This document shows, piece by piece, positions 7,216 through 18,700 of a DNA stretch of 49,734 nt (position 1 is its first letter; each line of letters starts with the position of its first letter). The translations under genes and the position numbers were made by a program. This DNA is from Bacteroidales bacterium (GTDB taxonomy: Bacteria > Bacteroidota > Bacteroidia > Bacteroidales > Muribaculaceae): the NCBI GenBank assembly GCA_900769345.1, contig CAAGGJ010000139.1, positions 1 to 49,734 of the forward strand, written 5' to 3'. The notes beneath the pieces are model-generated. The model was given only the letters and a program-made list of their open reading frames with translations, was not told the DNA's origin and did no database searches.

Positions 7216-9654
7216 TTATTGTTCTTTGTAGCCTTTATCTCTCCATTCCTGATTGTCTAAATAGTCATATTCGGGCCAATCCTCTTCAAAACCTTCAAAG
7301 GAGACTTTTTGCTCATCGAGCACAGTCTCGCGGTCGGAAGGAAGGAGCGCATTTTGCTTGTATGGGTTTTGATAAAACATAGTTACCACTGCCGACCTCA
7401 CATCCACATTGATATTATGTTTCACGAGATAAACGGCCTTAACAGTTTTACTTTTCTTCTTTTTATCCACCGAATATTGATAGGTGTTGGTATAAACCGC
7501 GCGATCGTATTCATCAAGGAACTTTACCCTCACATACACATAATTCACATCGTTAACTTCGAACGAGCAGTTGCCGGTAAAGGCAAAGCCGGAAATCATC
7601 TTGTCAGGTTCTATTACCTGCGAGGTATTAACTACAGAAACCGGCTGCGCCTCTGTGATGCGTCCCCAGTCGCCTTTTATCTGTATGCGCTTAGGTCGGC
7701 AGAAATAATTCACTCGGCCATCGTAGCTATCGTAACAAGGCACCACGTAGAAATATTCTTTATCACCTATTTCGCCTTTAACCGCCATAGTCAACGGTTT
7801 GAATTGATACACCTCATCGGGGTCATAAACCTCAGCATTGGTTTCCTCCGGTGTACATTCTTTTATGAATTTGTATTTGCTATCGTAGACAAGCAATCGT
7901 ATGTTCTTATATCCCTTAAATTTCACTTCTCTATCCGGCTCTTGTTGCACTGTTGGCATATATACTGCATAGTCGCTCGAAGCTTGAGCCTTATCATATT
8001 TCAGAGTCGCCTCCAATTGCGGAAATGGCGAGTAGTGATAAGGATACACCTTAGGTTTCGTCTTGTCGTCGTAGAACTGCTTACACAAGTCCAACAGCCC
8101 GTATTTTCTCAAGAAATCTGCAGCTTTTCCGTCTATCGAAATCTCTTGCGCAAAAGTCAAGCCCACTGTCAAATCGCCATCGTCATACGATTTGTCGGTA
8201 GCATGTAGCGTAAGTCCATTACCATCTTTAAGCGTTAAAGGGTCTGATGTATCATAATCTATCTTCTCCACGCTTTTATAATTCATATCCAAATTAATCT
8301 TTGCAGGTCGCACAGAGATTCCGGCCCATTCACTTTCAATCATTGCTGAAAAAACCATAGAGATGTCACCGTGAATGTTGATTCTATAACCCGAAGTCCT
8401 CGAATAATTGCTTGGCGTGCTCTTGAACTCGGTCTTTATGAGTTTGCCCATTCGGGGCAGGTCTACTTTTACCGGAGGAGGTAATAAACTCGAATGGAAC
8501 TTCCATATAAAGGGCTCCCAATCGTAGTTTTGTTCATATTTCTGCGGTTTATTACTTTCATATTTCATAGCATAATCCGCTGTAATACCGAGGTTGATGG
8601 CAATACCCATTTTAAAGTATTTTAATGGAATACCCACCACTATCTCATCAGCCTTTGTCAAGAAAGCGTCGGACGACAAGTAATTTTGTTCAGGGAAAAT
8701 GCCATCTTTAGGCGTTGTCATGCTTGTAGTGCTAAAAATTGGCACCGATACATAAGAGTTCATATCGGAGTACTCATAGCCATATCCGAAATTTGTCTTA
8801 ATTCTCAACTCTCCGGAAAATAGTTCCAATAAGCTATATTTAAACTTAAACATAGCTTTTGCTTTAAAATAGCAAAAGGCTGCAAAATCCGCCGACTTTA
8901 AGCCCCAACGAATTTTCCCCCAAGCAGGGACGGTTTTGTCTAAGTAAAATGCACTGACAAATTCCATTGCTCCATTATTTATGGGGTCGATGTCGAACGG
9001 GTTAAATTCTGCATTCAAGCCATTTTTTATGTTAAGATATACACTGCACAAATCAGCCGATGTGCTATAGTCCCAATCATCATCACTACGCACATTGTGG
9101 TTTAAGCCCACAGCGCGAAGTATGGTTTTACTCGGGTCTTTTTCTCCGCTTCGGGTGAGTGCTTCATTGTCCTCTATAATGTAGCCTGCCACTTCGAAAT
9201 CGAGTTCTTTAAACACCTCATTCAAATCCACACCATGCGACACTACCACTATGCTGCCTTCAGGCCCGTTCTCCACCACATCCACGCGGTCGTTTACCAC
9301 CACGGGATACACACCTTCGAGTGTGGTAACCAGCAAATCGCCTTTCACCGGAAGCATATCGGCAGGAATGGATTTGAGCAAGTATGTTTTGGTGACATTA
9401 GTTTCTTCGTTCGCCTCTACCCTTACTATATAGGGACGATAATTCTCATCTATCACTCTCACGCCCTCTTTAAACTGGTAAGTAACACTACCCATCTCAT
9501 TGGTTTCGGTGCGTGGCGCCGAAAATCCGTCGCCATTGGCTTCGGGGGTATTGTCGTCATCGTCGGTCACATCGGGCTCGTCGAGCATAAGCGTGCAAGC
9601 ATTGGCTGCCAATGCAAGTGCCAAAATCAGAAATATATCAAATAGTCGCTTCAT
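7216..9654 (-). CDS. Large surface lipoprotein of unknown function
   Basis: 812 residues from ATG 9654; an in-frame TTG two codons upstream is less likely. The N-terminus MKRLFDIFLILALALAANAC is a lipoprotein signal with the lipidated Cys near residue 20, followed by acidic residues (DEPDVTDDDD), as in Bacteroidetes lipoproteins carried to the cell surface. The rest is beta-rich with many aromatic and acidic residues; alternating strands around 400-560 suggest sandwich domains, and 580-760 contains a segment resembling FN3-like strands. No known catalytic motif is seen. It is the last gene of the operon, beginning 2 bases after the stop of the preceding lipoprotein gene. It probably joins the surface assembly formed by the upstream products, but that is inferred from context. 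Confidence 0.75.
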   Translation of the reverse strand: MKRLFDIFLILALALAANACTLMLDEPDVTDDDDNTPEANGDGFSAPRTETNEMGSVTYQFKEGVRVIDENYRPYIVRVEANEETNVTKTYLLKSIPADMLPVKGDLLVTTLEGVYPVVVNDRVDVVENGPEGSIVVVSHGVDLNEVFKELDFEVAGYIIEDNEALTRSGEKDPSKTILRAVGLNHNVRSDDDWDYSTSADLCSVYLNIKNGLNAEFNPFDIDPINNGAMEFVSAFYLDKTVPAWGKIRWGLKSADFAAFCYFKAKAMFKFKYSLLELFSGELRIKTNFGYGYEYSDMNSYVSVPIFSTTSMTTPKDGIFPEQNYLSSDAFLTKADEIVVGIPLKYFKMGIAINLGITADYAMKYESNKPQKYEQNYDWEPFIWKFHSSLLPPPVKVDLPRMGKLIKTEFKSTPSNYSRTSGYRINIHGDISMVFSAMIESEWAGISVRPAKINLDMNYKSVEKIDYDTSDPLTLKDGNGLTLHATDKSYDDGDLTVGLTFAQEISIDGKAADFLRKYGLLDLCKQFYDDKTKPKVYPYHYSPFPQLEATLKYDKAQASSDYAVYMPTVQQEPDREVKFKGYKNIRLLVYDSKYKFIKECTPEETNAEVYDPDEVYQFKPLTMAVKGEIGDKEYFYVVPCYDSYDGRVNYFCRPKRIQIKGDWGRITEAQPVSVVNTSQVIEPDKMISGFAFTGNCSFEVNDVNYVYVRVKFLDEYDRAVYTNTYQYSVDKKKKSKTVKAVYLVKHNINVDVRSAVVTMFYQNPYKQNALLPSDRETVLDEQKVSFEGFEEDWPEYDYLDNQEWRDKGYKEQ

Positions 9655-9656
9655 AA

Positions 9657-10343
9657 TCAAAACAGTAAGGTGTTAATATTGATCGGATACAGATTCGACA
9701 GCGTGCCGAGAGTGGTGTAGGCATCGTATTCTATATCTTCGGTCGAAACATAAAGACGGTGGTTCAAGCGGTCGAAGCATCGCAACTTCACCTTGCCCGC
9801 CATTTGGTCGGTATCAGCCCAAATGCGTATTTCGGCATAATCGATGCCAAATGCCTGACGCTTTACAGCCAAGCCTGAGAGTTCGTCGCTGATAAATGCG
9901 CCCACTATCATCGATTCATCATTCCATGGAGCGCCGTCTACTGCTATGTTGGCATATATCACCATATCGCTCGGTTTCAGCAAAGAGAAATCGTCGATAA
10001 CCCAGCGTTCCATCACTCTCACGCGGCAAGTATCGGTGAGGCTGCCTATGCTGTTCACCACCTTGAGTTCGGCTTTGCCCGGGGAGAGTGCTATGAGGGT
10101 GTCGCTCACAAGTTTTGCGGCATCGGTGGGCGTAAGCATCCAAAATACAGGGCTTTCATTAGGATTGTAAGGCGTGAACTGCACCTCTAAGGGTAATGAG
10201 TCGCCCACCATCACCCACGATGAGTCGTTAGCGGCGCACATGGTGATGCCTTCCCACTCATCGGGCTCTTCTTCGAAGGTGAAGAATTCGCCACACGAGG
10301 TGGAGAGCATGCACAGAATCAAAAGCCAAAGTATTTTCTTCAT
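9657..10343 (-). CDS. Lipoprotein with Ig-like and ECRG-type domains
   Basis: 228 residues. The signal MKKILWLLILCMLSTSC gives a lipobox with Cys17, followed by acidic residues. Residues about 40-112 look like a bacterial Ig-like (BIG2-type) domain (VGDSLPLEVQFTPYN ... LSPGKAELKVVNSIGSLTDTCRVRV). Residues about 120-226 are a diverged copy of the module shared across this locus: VGAFISDELSGLA at 147-159 replaces the usual GAFVGDECRGxA (Cys lost), then the strands KVKLRCFDRLNHRLY and TLGTLSNLYPINI. The gene lies 15 bases after the FN3 gene and 2 bases before the next lipoprotein. It is probably an anchoring or accessory subunit of the surface assembly. Confidence 0.75.
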   Translation of the reverse strand: MKKILWLLILCMLSTSCGEFFTFEEEPDEWEGITMCAANDSSWVMVGDSLPLEVQFTPYNPNESPVFWMLTPTDAAKLVSDTLIALSPGKAELKVVNSIGSLTDTCRVRVMERWVIDDFSLLKPSDMVIYANIAVDGAPWNDESMIVGAFISDELSGLAVKRQAFGIDYAEIRIWADTDQMAGKVKLRCFDRLNHRLYVSTEDIEYDAYTTLGTLSNLYPININTLLF

Positions 10344-10358
10344 ATTGCAGTAGTGATG

Positions 10359-12662
10359 TTATTTATTATCCTTATTTGTCTGAGCAGGAGCCGTTATAGT
10401 AATCGGTTGCGAGGCAGGGGTTTCGCGGCCGTCGTCAAATCGCAGCAACACATAGTATTCTGCCGTTTCGCCGGGCTGTACACTCGGGTCGACATAGAAT
10501 TTTCGGTCGCGCGGTATGTTGGTAATATATCTAAATCGTGAACTTCCATGACTCTTGCGGTAGAGGCAGATGTAGTAAGGCACATCGATGGGAACATCGC
10601 CCAATTCCCATGCCAAACGCACCTGTCGGTCGGTTTGATTATAGGAGCCCAAGAGTTTGATGGGCACATCCACGCCCACGCCGATATTGAGTTTAGCCGA
10701 ATAAGCCGGAGTTAAGCCCGAGGTTCGTCCCCAGAAGCTCACCGTCTCCACAGCATATTCAAAGCGGTCGCCGCGGCGTCCGCCGGGGATGTCGTTGATT
10801 GTCATCAAATAATCGTTGGCTGCTACCGAGTCGGCATTGAATGTGCATAGCTTAATCCATTTTTCCGAACCGGCTTTTCGACGATATACGTCGTAGTGCG
10901 AGATATTGGCATCGCCGGCACCCACCCAACGGGTGTGTATCATCTTATTGTCGACCCAAGCCGAGTCGAGGTGAGCTTTCGACGGAATGCTCGGATTGGG
11001 ACGAAGCACTCGCACGGTGTCGGAAAATGCGCCGGGATTATCATCCCAGTCGAAGGCTTGCACGGTGTAGTAGATGTAACGCTCATTGAGGTCGGTGGCC
11101 ACGGTGTCGGTGTAAGAGCGAGCACGCAAGTGGCGCTTGTTGGCGCGGGTGAAACTATGCTCGAGTGAGTTGGCAAAGTACACGTCGTAATACTGTATGT
11201 TGGCATCGTCGGGCATGTCCCATATTATGGCTATCGATCCGTTGAGAGCCGGAATGGCTCGAACGTTGACAGGAGCCACAGGCGGCTTGGTATTGGCAAT
11301 GCGCATATATCGAGGCACGCCGTAACCCATATTCTCTGCTGTGTCGACAGCGGCTATGGTTATCCAGCCGGTGGAGAGGTGTGTCACATCCACGCGCACT
11401 GTGGTGTCGGTAGGCGCTACATACTGATTGGTGAGCAGACGCCACTCCTTAAGTGTATCGCGCTGGCTGTGATACAGAGGCACATAGCGCACAAAGTCGT
11501 CCTCCACGGTGTCCTTGCGGAAGTGGATGGTGGCATATATTTCGTCCCAAAGCTGCTTGCCGGGGCGGTCGATTTCGATAAGTGTGATTTCCGGTCCGCG
11601 AGGCGGCTGAATGTCGCGAAATTCCACTTTTACGGGGTCGCTGAGTTCGGTGAGGTCGCCAAATGCGTCATGAGCCTGCACGGCATACTCAAAAGTGCCC
11701 AAGCAGTCGCTTGTGTGACTATATATAACGTCTTCGTTGTCAAATTCTTGCATAAATGGCGGTGTATAGGGGCGCGGCGTGAGCTTGGTCCACTGTTTGG
11801 TGCCCACCGGGCGGCGATATACCTCAAAAGTGCCGTTGATGGTGTCGTTCCATCGTAGTGTCACCTTGCAAAATTCGGTAATTTCGGTCGTAATCTTCAC
11901 ATTGTAGGGACGGCCCTTGCGGCGCACATTCTTCACTCGCTCGAGAGTGGCAGGTGCTATGAACAAGCGCCCTGTGGTATCGGGCACGGTAGGTACTATA
12001 TAATATGAATACACCTCGCCGCGCTTCACATTGCGGTCTACATAACGCAAACCCAAGGCATCGGCCAAGTCGGGTCGCCACTCGGCTGCCAAATACGCGC
12101 CCATAAGGCGGTTTTTTTGGTCTTGCTCTATCTCGGCATAGGCGCCCACCGTACCGGGTTCATAACCCACATTCTCGGGGTTAAGGTCGCCCGAACCGTA
12201 GAGCGAGCCCATGGCAATATAAGCCAACGAGTCGACCGGATTGGGGTAGCTGCGTTTGAATTCGTCGAGTTTAAGCGGCTTTATGCAGTCGGCGATGGTG
12301 TCGAACTCAAATCCCGGAGCATTGGGGTTGCGGCGCAGCACGCGATAACCGCGCGTGCTCAGATAGAGCCATTCGGGGAACGAAGGCACAGCCCAGCGGA
12401 GCACCACGCTATCGCCATAGGTGCGAGCCATGGCTTTGATGTCTACCATCATATCCTTCACCTCTTCGCGATCAATCTCAGCATCGAAGGCGTGCATACC
12501 GGGCAGATTCTTCAAGTCGGTGCGAGTGCTGCGATATTCCCACACGGAGTCGGAGTTATCGGCATATTTTCCGGCTATAGGGTCTTCGTCTACCACCTGC
12601 GCCACGGCAAGCAATGCCGGAGCACAAAACGAACCAAATAGAATCCATATTAGTTTGCGCAT
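10359..12662 (-). CDS. Exported protein with about six fibronectin type III domains
   Basis: 767 residues from ATG 12662, where MRKLIWILFGSFCAPALLAVAQ makes a good signal peptide; an in-frame ATG at 12686 adds 8 polar residues. After a ~65-residue leader the protein is a chain of FN3-like sandwiches of about 100 residues. Typical landmarks are VVLRWAVPSF, CKVTLRWNDTINGTFEVYRRP, IAIIWDMPDDANIQYYDVYF, IHTRWVGAGDANISHYDVYRRK and VRLAWELGDVP...YYICLYRK, each with the W of strand B and the Y of strand C. Such chains are spacers or adhesive scaffolds outside the cell. No T9SS tail, lipobox or enzyme motif is seen. It lies in the operon between the giant 3111-aa gene and a lipoprotein gene. Confidence 0.8.
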   Translation of the reverse strand: MRKLIWILFGSFCAPALLAVAQVVDEDPIAGKYADNSDSVWEYRSTRTDLKNLPGMHAFDAEIDREEVKDMMVDIKAMARTYGDSVVLRWAVPSFPEWLYLSTRGYRVLRRNPNAPGFEFDTIADCIKPLKLDEFKRSYPNPVDSLAYIAMGSLYGSGDLNPENVGYEPGTVGAYAEIEQDQKNRLMGAYLAAEWRPDLADALGLRYVDRNVKRGEVYSYYIVPTVPDTTGRLFIAPATLERVKNVRRKGRPYNVKITTEITEFCKVTLRWNDTINGTFEVYRRPVGTKQWTKLTPRPYTPPFMQEFDNEDVIYSHTSDCLGTFEYAVQAHDAFGDLTELSDPVKVEFRDIQPPRGPEITLIEIDRPGKQLWDEIYATIHFRKDTVEDDFVRYVPLYHSQRDTLKEWRLLTNQYVAPTDTTVRVDVTHLSTGWITIAAVDTAENMGYGVPRYMRIANTKPPVAPVNVRAIPALNGSIAIIWDMPDDANIQYYDVYFANSLEHSFTRANKRHLRARSYTDTVATDLNERYIYYTVQAFDWDDNPGAFSDTVRVLRPNPSIPSKAHLDSAWVDNKMIHTRWVGAGDANISHYDVYRRKAGSEKWIKLCTFNADSVAANDYLMTINDIPGGRRGDRFEYAVETVSFWGRTSGLTPAYSAKLNIGVGVDVPIKLLGSYNQTDRQVRLAWELGDVPIDVPYYICLYRKSHGSSRFRYITNIPRDRKFYVDPSVQPGETAEYYVLLRFDDGRETPASQPITITAPAQTNKDNK

Positions 12663-12732
12663 ATTATTATTTTTCTTAGGTGTCATAATATTATTATCGT
12701 AGCTTATTTGTTACTGTTATCATTTTTCACTC

Positions 12733-15700
12733 TTATGGAGCCATAAAGTCCCATGTCGATGATGAATAGGTTTCAGGCGATTCACTTTGCTCATTTGCTA
12801 TCTTCAGAGCCGGTGCCGGACCGAAATACTGCAGATTGAGCTGATATTTTGCCCTCAAATCCTCAAAGTTTGCAGTATATGTGGTATTGAACTTGTTGTT
12901 GATTTCTTTAATCGACTGCCATGCGGGCTTAAATACCGTATATCTGCCTTCATTGATGTTCCATGCATTCACGCGATAAGTAGAGAACTGCATCTTATAA
13001 TCATTCATTACCGATATCTTTATCGGGTCGAAATCGATAGTTTCGAGCAGACTGAAATCTTTATGATAATTATATCCCGGCTGTGTAGGCCATGATTTGG
13101 TGTCGACTGCTGTTAGCAATAACTTGGTAGCCACCTTGGGGGCGCCGGAATTCGGGCGTCCCATACGCAAGTGATAATTTGCCCTATCGAGGTCGGGGAA
13201 ATTATGCACTTTGGTCTCGAATAAGTATGGTCGTCCTTTCACCATTATGTTTCCCACATACGGCTCGGCTGCTATGATGCCAATAACGCCATATTGATAA
13301 TAAGGTACCTCGATGAACGCACCGGTGTTATATCTGCCATGTATTCTCAACTTCTTTGGGGCATATACACTCATCCAATTTTTCATACCCGTTTTGTTCA
13401 TGCCATAGATAGAAGTAGAATTAGCCAATACGTCTTGTGTAAGCACGCTACACATATAGTAGTAGTCGGCAAGAGTCTTGGCATAATCTTCCTCGCGCAT
13501 CTTGTGAGCGGTAACATAGCCCATTTCGGCAGGGTCGCCAAGACGGTTTACCCAGTATTCGCTACCATCGGAGTAAAGCGGATATGGGTTGCCAAGATTG
13601 TTCACAGCCCAGTCGTAGCTGAACATAGCTCGCTTCATCAAACTCTTATAACCTTGCTGCAAGTCGCCGTCGAGTCGTCCATCCGTCCACTTCGAGTAAG
13701 GCGAAATGAGATTGAGCGATTGCAAATTTACCGCTTCCCAACTTAAGCTATATGAAGATGAAGCATCGAATCGGTGACCACCAATAAAGTATGCCTTCGC
13801 CATATAAGTCAAGTAGAAGAATGGGTCCTTGGTTATATAGCGATTGGTATTGCCTCCATCGCTATAGGTAGGCAGTTTACCGCCCTCCAATTTCATTGCA
13901 TTGAGGTAAACGCGGTTTTCGTCATTTACTGCCGGGATGTTGTTGGAATAAATCTTGTCGAGGCGCACGGCGAGCAATGGAGCATCGTAGATATGCGACT
14001 TATCGGCTACATATTCGTCGAACTTCATATTATCGTATTCCGACTTAGGTATTACCGCCAAGCCCAACAAATCCTTAGTATGTTCCACATCCACCATAGC
14101 ATGGGTGTTCTGATAGATGGTTACCTTGAACTTGAGGTTGCGCACGCCGCCATTTGCCTCATCATCGTCGTTCATATAGTCGGCTTGCTCGAGTGTGAAT
14201 CGATAGTCGCCGGCGCTTTCACCATAATCGTTATTAGCATGGCTTTCCACCCAGCGCGGGTCGGCAAGTTCGCCAAGGCCTTCGTTCTCGGCACGCGACT
14301 GATTCAATCCCGATAGGTCGAGATAGCTGCTCGGATCCGACGAGTCAGTCGACGACGATTCCGAGGTGGTGACATTGGTTGCCGTTTTTTGTCCCACAAT
14401 GCCGATACCCGAACGCGATAGCCCCGAACTTCTCGACATCTGCGTGCCTATAGTAGAAGTAGAGCTTGAGCTGCTCGATGAGGAAATTGATGCCACTGCA
14501 CCAAGCCTATCGTAGTTGATGTTCGAAGATGATGATGACGATGATGACGAAGATGACGAAGACGATGATGAATTACCATTACCAAATACGCTCTTGGCTC
14601 CGTAGTATTTCTGCAAAAACTTCCAGTGCTCTGCTTCGTAAACTGCGTCGCGCGAAGTGCCATACACTTCATACGATTCACATTCCACCCAGGTCGACGG
14701 GCTCTCCACTTGTTCGCTCCATTCATATCGGAGTCTAATCACATTAACCTCATTCATGGCTATATCGGTGAAGCCGCCATTGCCCGGAGTCATAATCGAA
14801 ACCGAGTCGTTTTCGTACCACACATTGTCTTTCACTTCCACATTGCGACCATCGCGATTGAGATACCACTTCAGTTCGCCCCTATTGTACATTTTGCCCT
14901 TCAGGTGACGGTCGAGCGAAATCCATGGATGCTTCACGTCGCCCGAGTAAGCGTAGATATAACTCTTAGAGTCGTTGGTATCGATGCCCGAAATCGAGTC
15001 GGTAGTCCACATAGCCGGGAATGCCACCTTCACATATGGTTGCAAGTCACCATCGTCGGCAAATGTAGCCTCGGTCTTAGTGGTTTGCAAGAAGAAGTCT
15101 TGAGTCTGAGTCCAAGGCGTTGCCGACGATTTGCCGGTGATGGTGTCGTAGGTCCACGGATCTTTCCAATCTCCTTCATAGAATTCCTTAGCTGCACCGG
15201 TTACCGATATGCGATAGAAGCGGTCGCGGTTGAGTCGCTTCATGTGCTGAAGCACCACTGTCTCATTGTTCACTGTGTAGTCCACTATACATGAGTCGAC
15301 CGGACTATAACCATTCTTATAGCTGTCGTAACTGTAATATTCATACACGCGAGGACTGCCCACCATATCGAAGCGGAAGCGTCGGCTTGCCCATTCTTCG
15401 AAGGCTTCGTCGTCGGCACCTATGTTGCTGGTCTCGATCATACGGTGCATTTCGGTAGGATCCACCACGTGGATATCGCTCTCAAGTGTGGCTTGAGTGG
15501 TTATCGCCGGGCGGCTTTGGAACTGCCAGTCGATAGATTTCTGGCTTGCCTCTTCGGCATCCTTCATAGCTATGTTACACTTCTCGAAGAGTATGTAGTT
15601 GTCGAGCGCGTTGCCATAGAACATTTCGCACTTTTCACCGCACTCAAACGAGAATTTCTTATTCAAGTTGACCAATCCGCCGAGCAAGCGTATCTTCACG

Positions 15701-18700
15701 CGCGCCTTGCCCTCGAAGTGGTTAGGATTAGGCATACCCATGCGGAATACACCACCTATACCGCAATCGATGAGCTTAATATTCTTTTTGAAGAAGCCGA
15801 GGTTGATGCGCAAGCCCATCGATGCTGCCAAGTAGGCATAGAGCTGACCTTCGCCATACCAGCCATTGTGGCCGGGAGTGGTTCCGAGGTTCATACAGCG
15901 CTCGCTTGTCACCTTGTGCACCGAGATATCAAATCCGGCTATGGCTTCCATTCCGGCATAGAACAAGCCAAGGTCTACCTTAATCTTACCCCAAACCGAT
16001 GCTCCAAGCATCACGCCACCGCTTTCTTCGGCATTCTTCAAGAAGCTTGCCTTTGCGCCTTGTTGTGCATTGTCGGCTTGGCTCTTGTTGTCGCTCACCG
16101 CTGCACCGTGCTGGGCGCCATCGAGGAAGTCGGAGATTTCCTTAGGGATAGGTGGCAACTCGCCATTGCCCGGAAGCTCACTACCCAGGCAGAAGTATGC
16201 GTCGGCGCCGATGCTCACGGTCACTATCTTGCTGTGGAAGTCAACGAGCACAAATCGGCATCGTTCTTCCTTAGGATCGGGCAGGCCCAAGTAGACGTGC
16301 CACTTAGTAGGTCCGTTCTTATATGTCTTAACTTCTGCACCCGGTGCCGATGTCTCTATCTTCTTATGTCCCACATATATTTCGAGCGACACATGTGCGC
16401 CCGGGCCCTTCGACCCGGCTGCATCGCCCACTTCCTCATTGGCTTCGGCGTCGCCTTCACCTTCGCCTTCTTCGGGTTTGTCGCCCATTGCTTTCTTGAA
16501 ACCTTCGTTAACATCGCCGAATGTTTCATTGATATCCGATGCCCAATCGCCGAGCAAATCGCTCAAACCGCCATCTACCGAGGCATCTACGGTGAGATTG
16601 AGCTGGAAGTATTGAGCTTCCTCATTATCTTCATACACCAATTTCACCTTGGTGTCGATAACTCCGCCCACACATTTCACTCCACCTTCGAAGATAAAGG
16701 TGTTGAGTGTTTGGGTCTTATAGTTAAACGCCACTGTGAGGTCGAGGCTACCCTTGAGTGTAACCTTGTCGGTGGTGCTGATGCCCATACCGAAGATTAT
16801 ACCTATGGCTCCCTTCTTGGGCTTGGGATTATATTTGTCGTCCTTATTATATTGACAATTGAAGTAAACTCCGCCATGTATGTCGTCGAGCACTATTGGC
16901 GGCATCTGTATTCCCATCTTTCCGCCTGCCAATACATAGAAGAATCCCCAACTGAAGTTGTTACCATCCTCTTTGTGATCGAAATAGCCGCCTTGCACTT
17001 CGAGTGTGAACAAGCCTTTGGCTATTTCCAAATCGATTTTTCCCTTATAGCCCTTGTCGGTGCCGCCGGTGTTACCACTGCTGCCATCGGTCGATAGTTC
17101 TCCATTGAAAGAGAACACGCCGGCGTCAACACCAAACTCGGCTTTATGGAATATCACTTCTTGGAAGTCGAGTGTCATCTTACTCAACTCATCGAGGTGC
17201 TTTATAGTAGAGACAAATTCCAGTTTAGTGCTGGCATTGATGCTTAGTTCGTCGCAGAAGCGTATTTCACCCTCGAGCGTTACCGAAAGGTCGGCCGAAA
17301 CATCTTTGGCATTGGCTCCTCCGAGGTCGAAATTCCAACTCTTGAGTGTGAACAGGAACGGACCGATGTATTTTTCGGGCGAAGCGGCACCCCACTGACC
17401 CAGATTGAGATAGCAGTTGTCGCCGAGCTTTATGTCTTCGGCTGTGTTCCACCATCCTGCACCTACGGCATTGGAGTTTTTCACATCTTGCATCATGGCA
17501 TGTATGCCCTCTATCGACTTCTCCTGCATTTCTCGCTCGTAGACCGACTCGAAGCTCTTGCAGTTGGCTATACGCATCTTGCAGAACTTGATTTCCGGCA
17601 ATGTGAGGTCGAACGGAAGTGATTCGAGTGCGCTATTGAGTGTTTCGGTGCCTGCCACAGTCACTTCGCCACCCACACACAGCTCTACATTGGTCTTGAG
17701 TTCGTCGTTCTCATCAGGAAGTGCTTCTACAAGGAAATATGTCAGATTCGGGTCGAGCTTCAGCTTGCCAAGCACAAAGTCGAAATTCAAACTGCTCACC
17801 TGCGAGGTCTTGAACACATAAGCATAGCCCTTGCCGGTGCCTTTCTTGGTGAAGGTCTGGTTATAGATGTTGCATCGATAATTGATGGCACCCTTGCCAT
17901 TTTTCACATCGGCTTCGCTCTTGAAGAGCGGCACATCCATGGTTCCGGCAAAGTGGCAGTCGCGGAAATCGCTCTGCACGATGGTGATAGCCACTTCGTC
18001 CATGGTGAACGCAAATCCGCCTATCGTACCGCTTTCGCCGGCGCGATAGTTGATTACATTGTCGATACCACAATCTACACTTATACCCGAATTATCGATA
18101 AACATGTTCTTCAAGCCCACCTTCATCGATTCGCCTTGATTGCCTATCTTAATCGATTTCGGGAAGGTCATCGACAATTCCTTCATATAGAGTCCTTCCC
18201 ATTTATTAGGATCGTCCTTGCTGATATTGGCCTTACCATAGTCGTAATCGGCAGGGAAATCGCCCATCATATCGTGGTTAGAACGCGCTGCGAGGTCCAC
18301 CACCACATCTTGTGCCGTGAACACATAGCCCGGAAGGTCTACGTGCTCAAACGGGTCGAGCGTTGCCGTTGCCAGGAAGTCTTCATCCCATATCTTAATT
18401 TGGGTTTCGATGAGCAACTTGGGACTTTCGTCGGTGCGCTTGCCGTCGACCACCTTCTTGAGGTCGTCGGGCATGGTCATCTCTATATCGAGATTGATCC
18501 ACTCAAATTGGTTCTCGCTCCACGATACGAAGCAACCGTTATTAGGCTCTATCACGTCGTCGGGCGCCAAGAACTTGCACTTGTAACCCGATTTCTTCTC
18601 CTGTATTTCGAAATCCTTGAGCAATGCCACCGTGCCGCCCTCGGGAATGAGGCTCTTGGGACTGATACACATGCGCGGCGAACCGAACACAAGTATCTGA

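Noticed and set aside
9655..9660. TTG start of the large lipoprotein overlapping the upstream stop
   Set aside because: The ATG at 9654, two codons downstream, gives a standard lipoprotein signal and a 2-base spacing; an unusual start is not needed.
14524..14571. Trinucleotide repeat considered as a microsatellite or assembly artefact
   Set aside because: Codons are mixed and the frame is kept on both sides, so it is a genuine poly-Ser coding tract.
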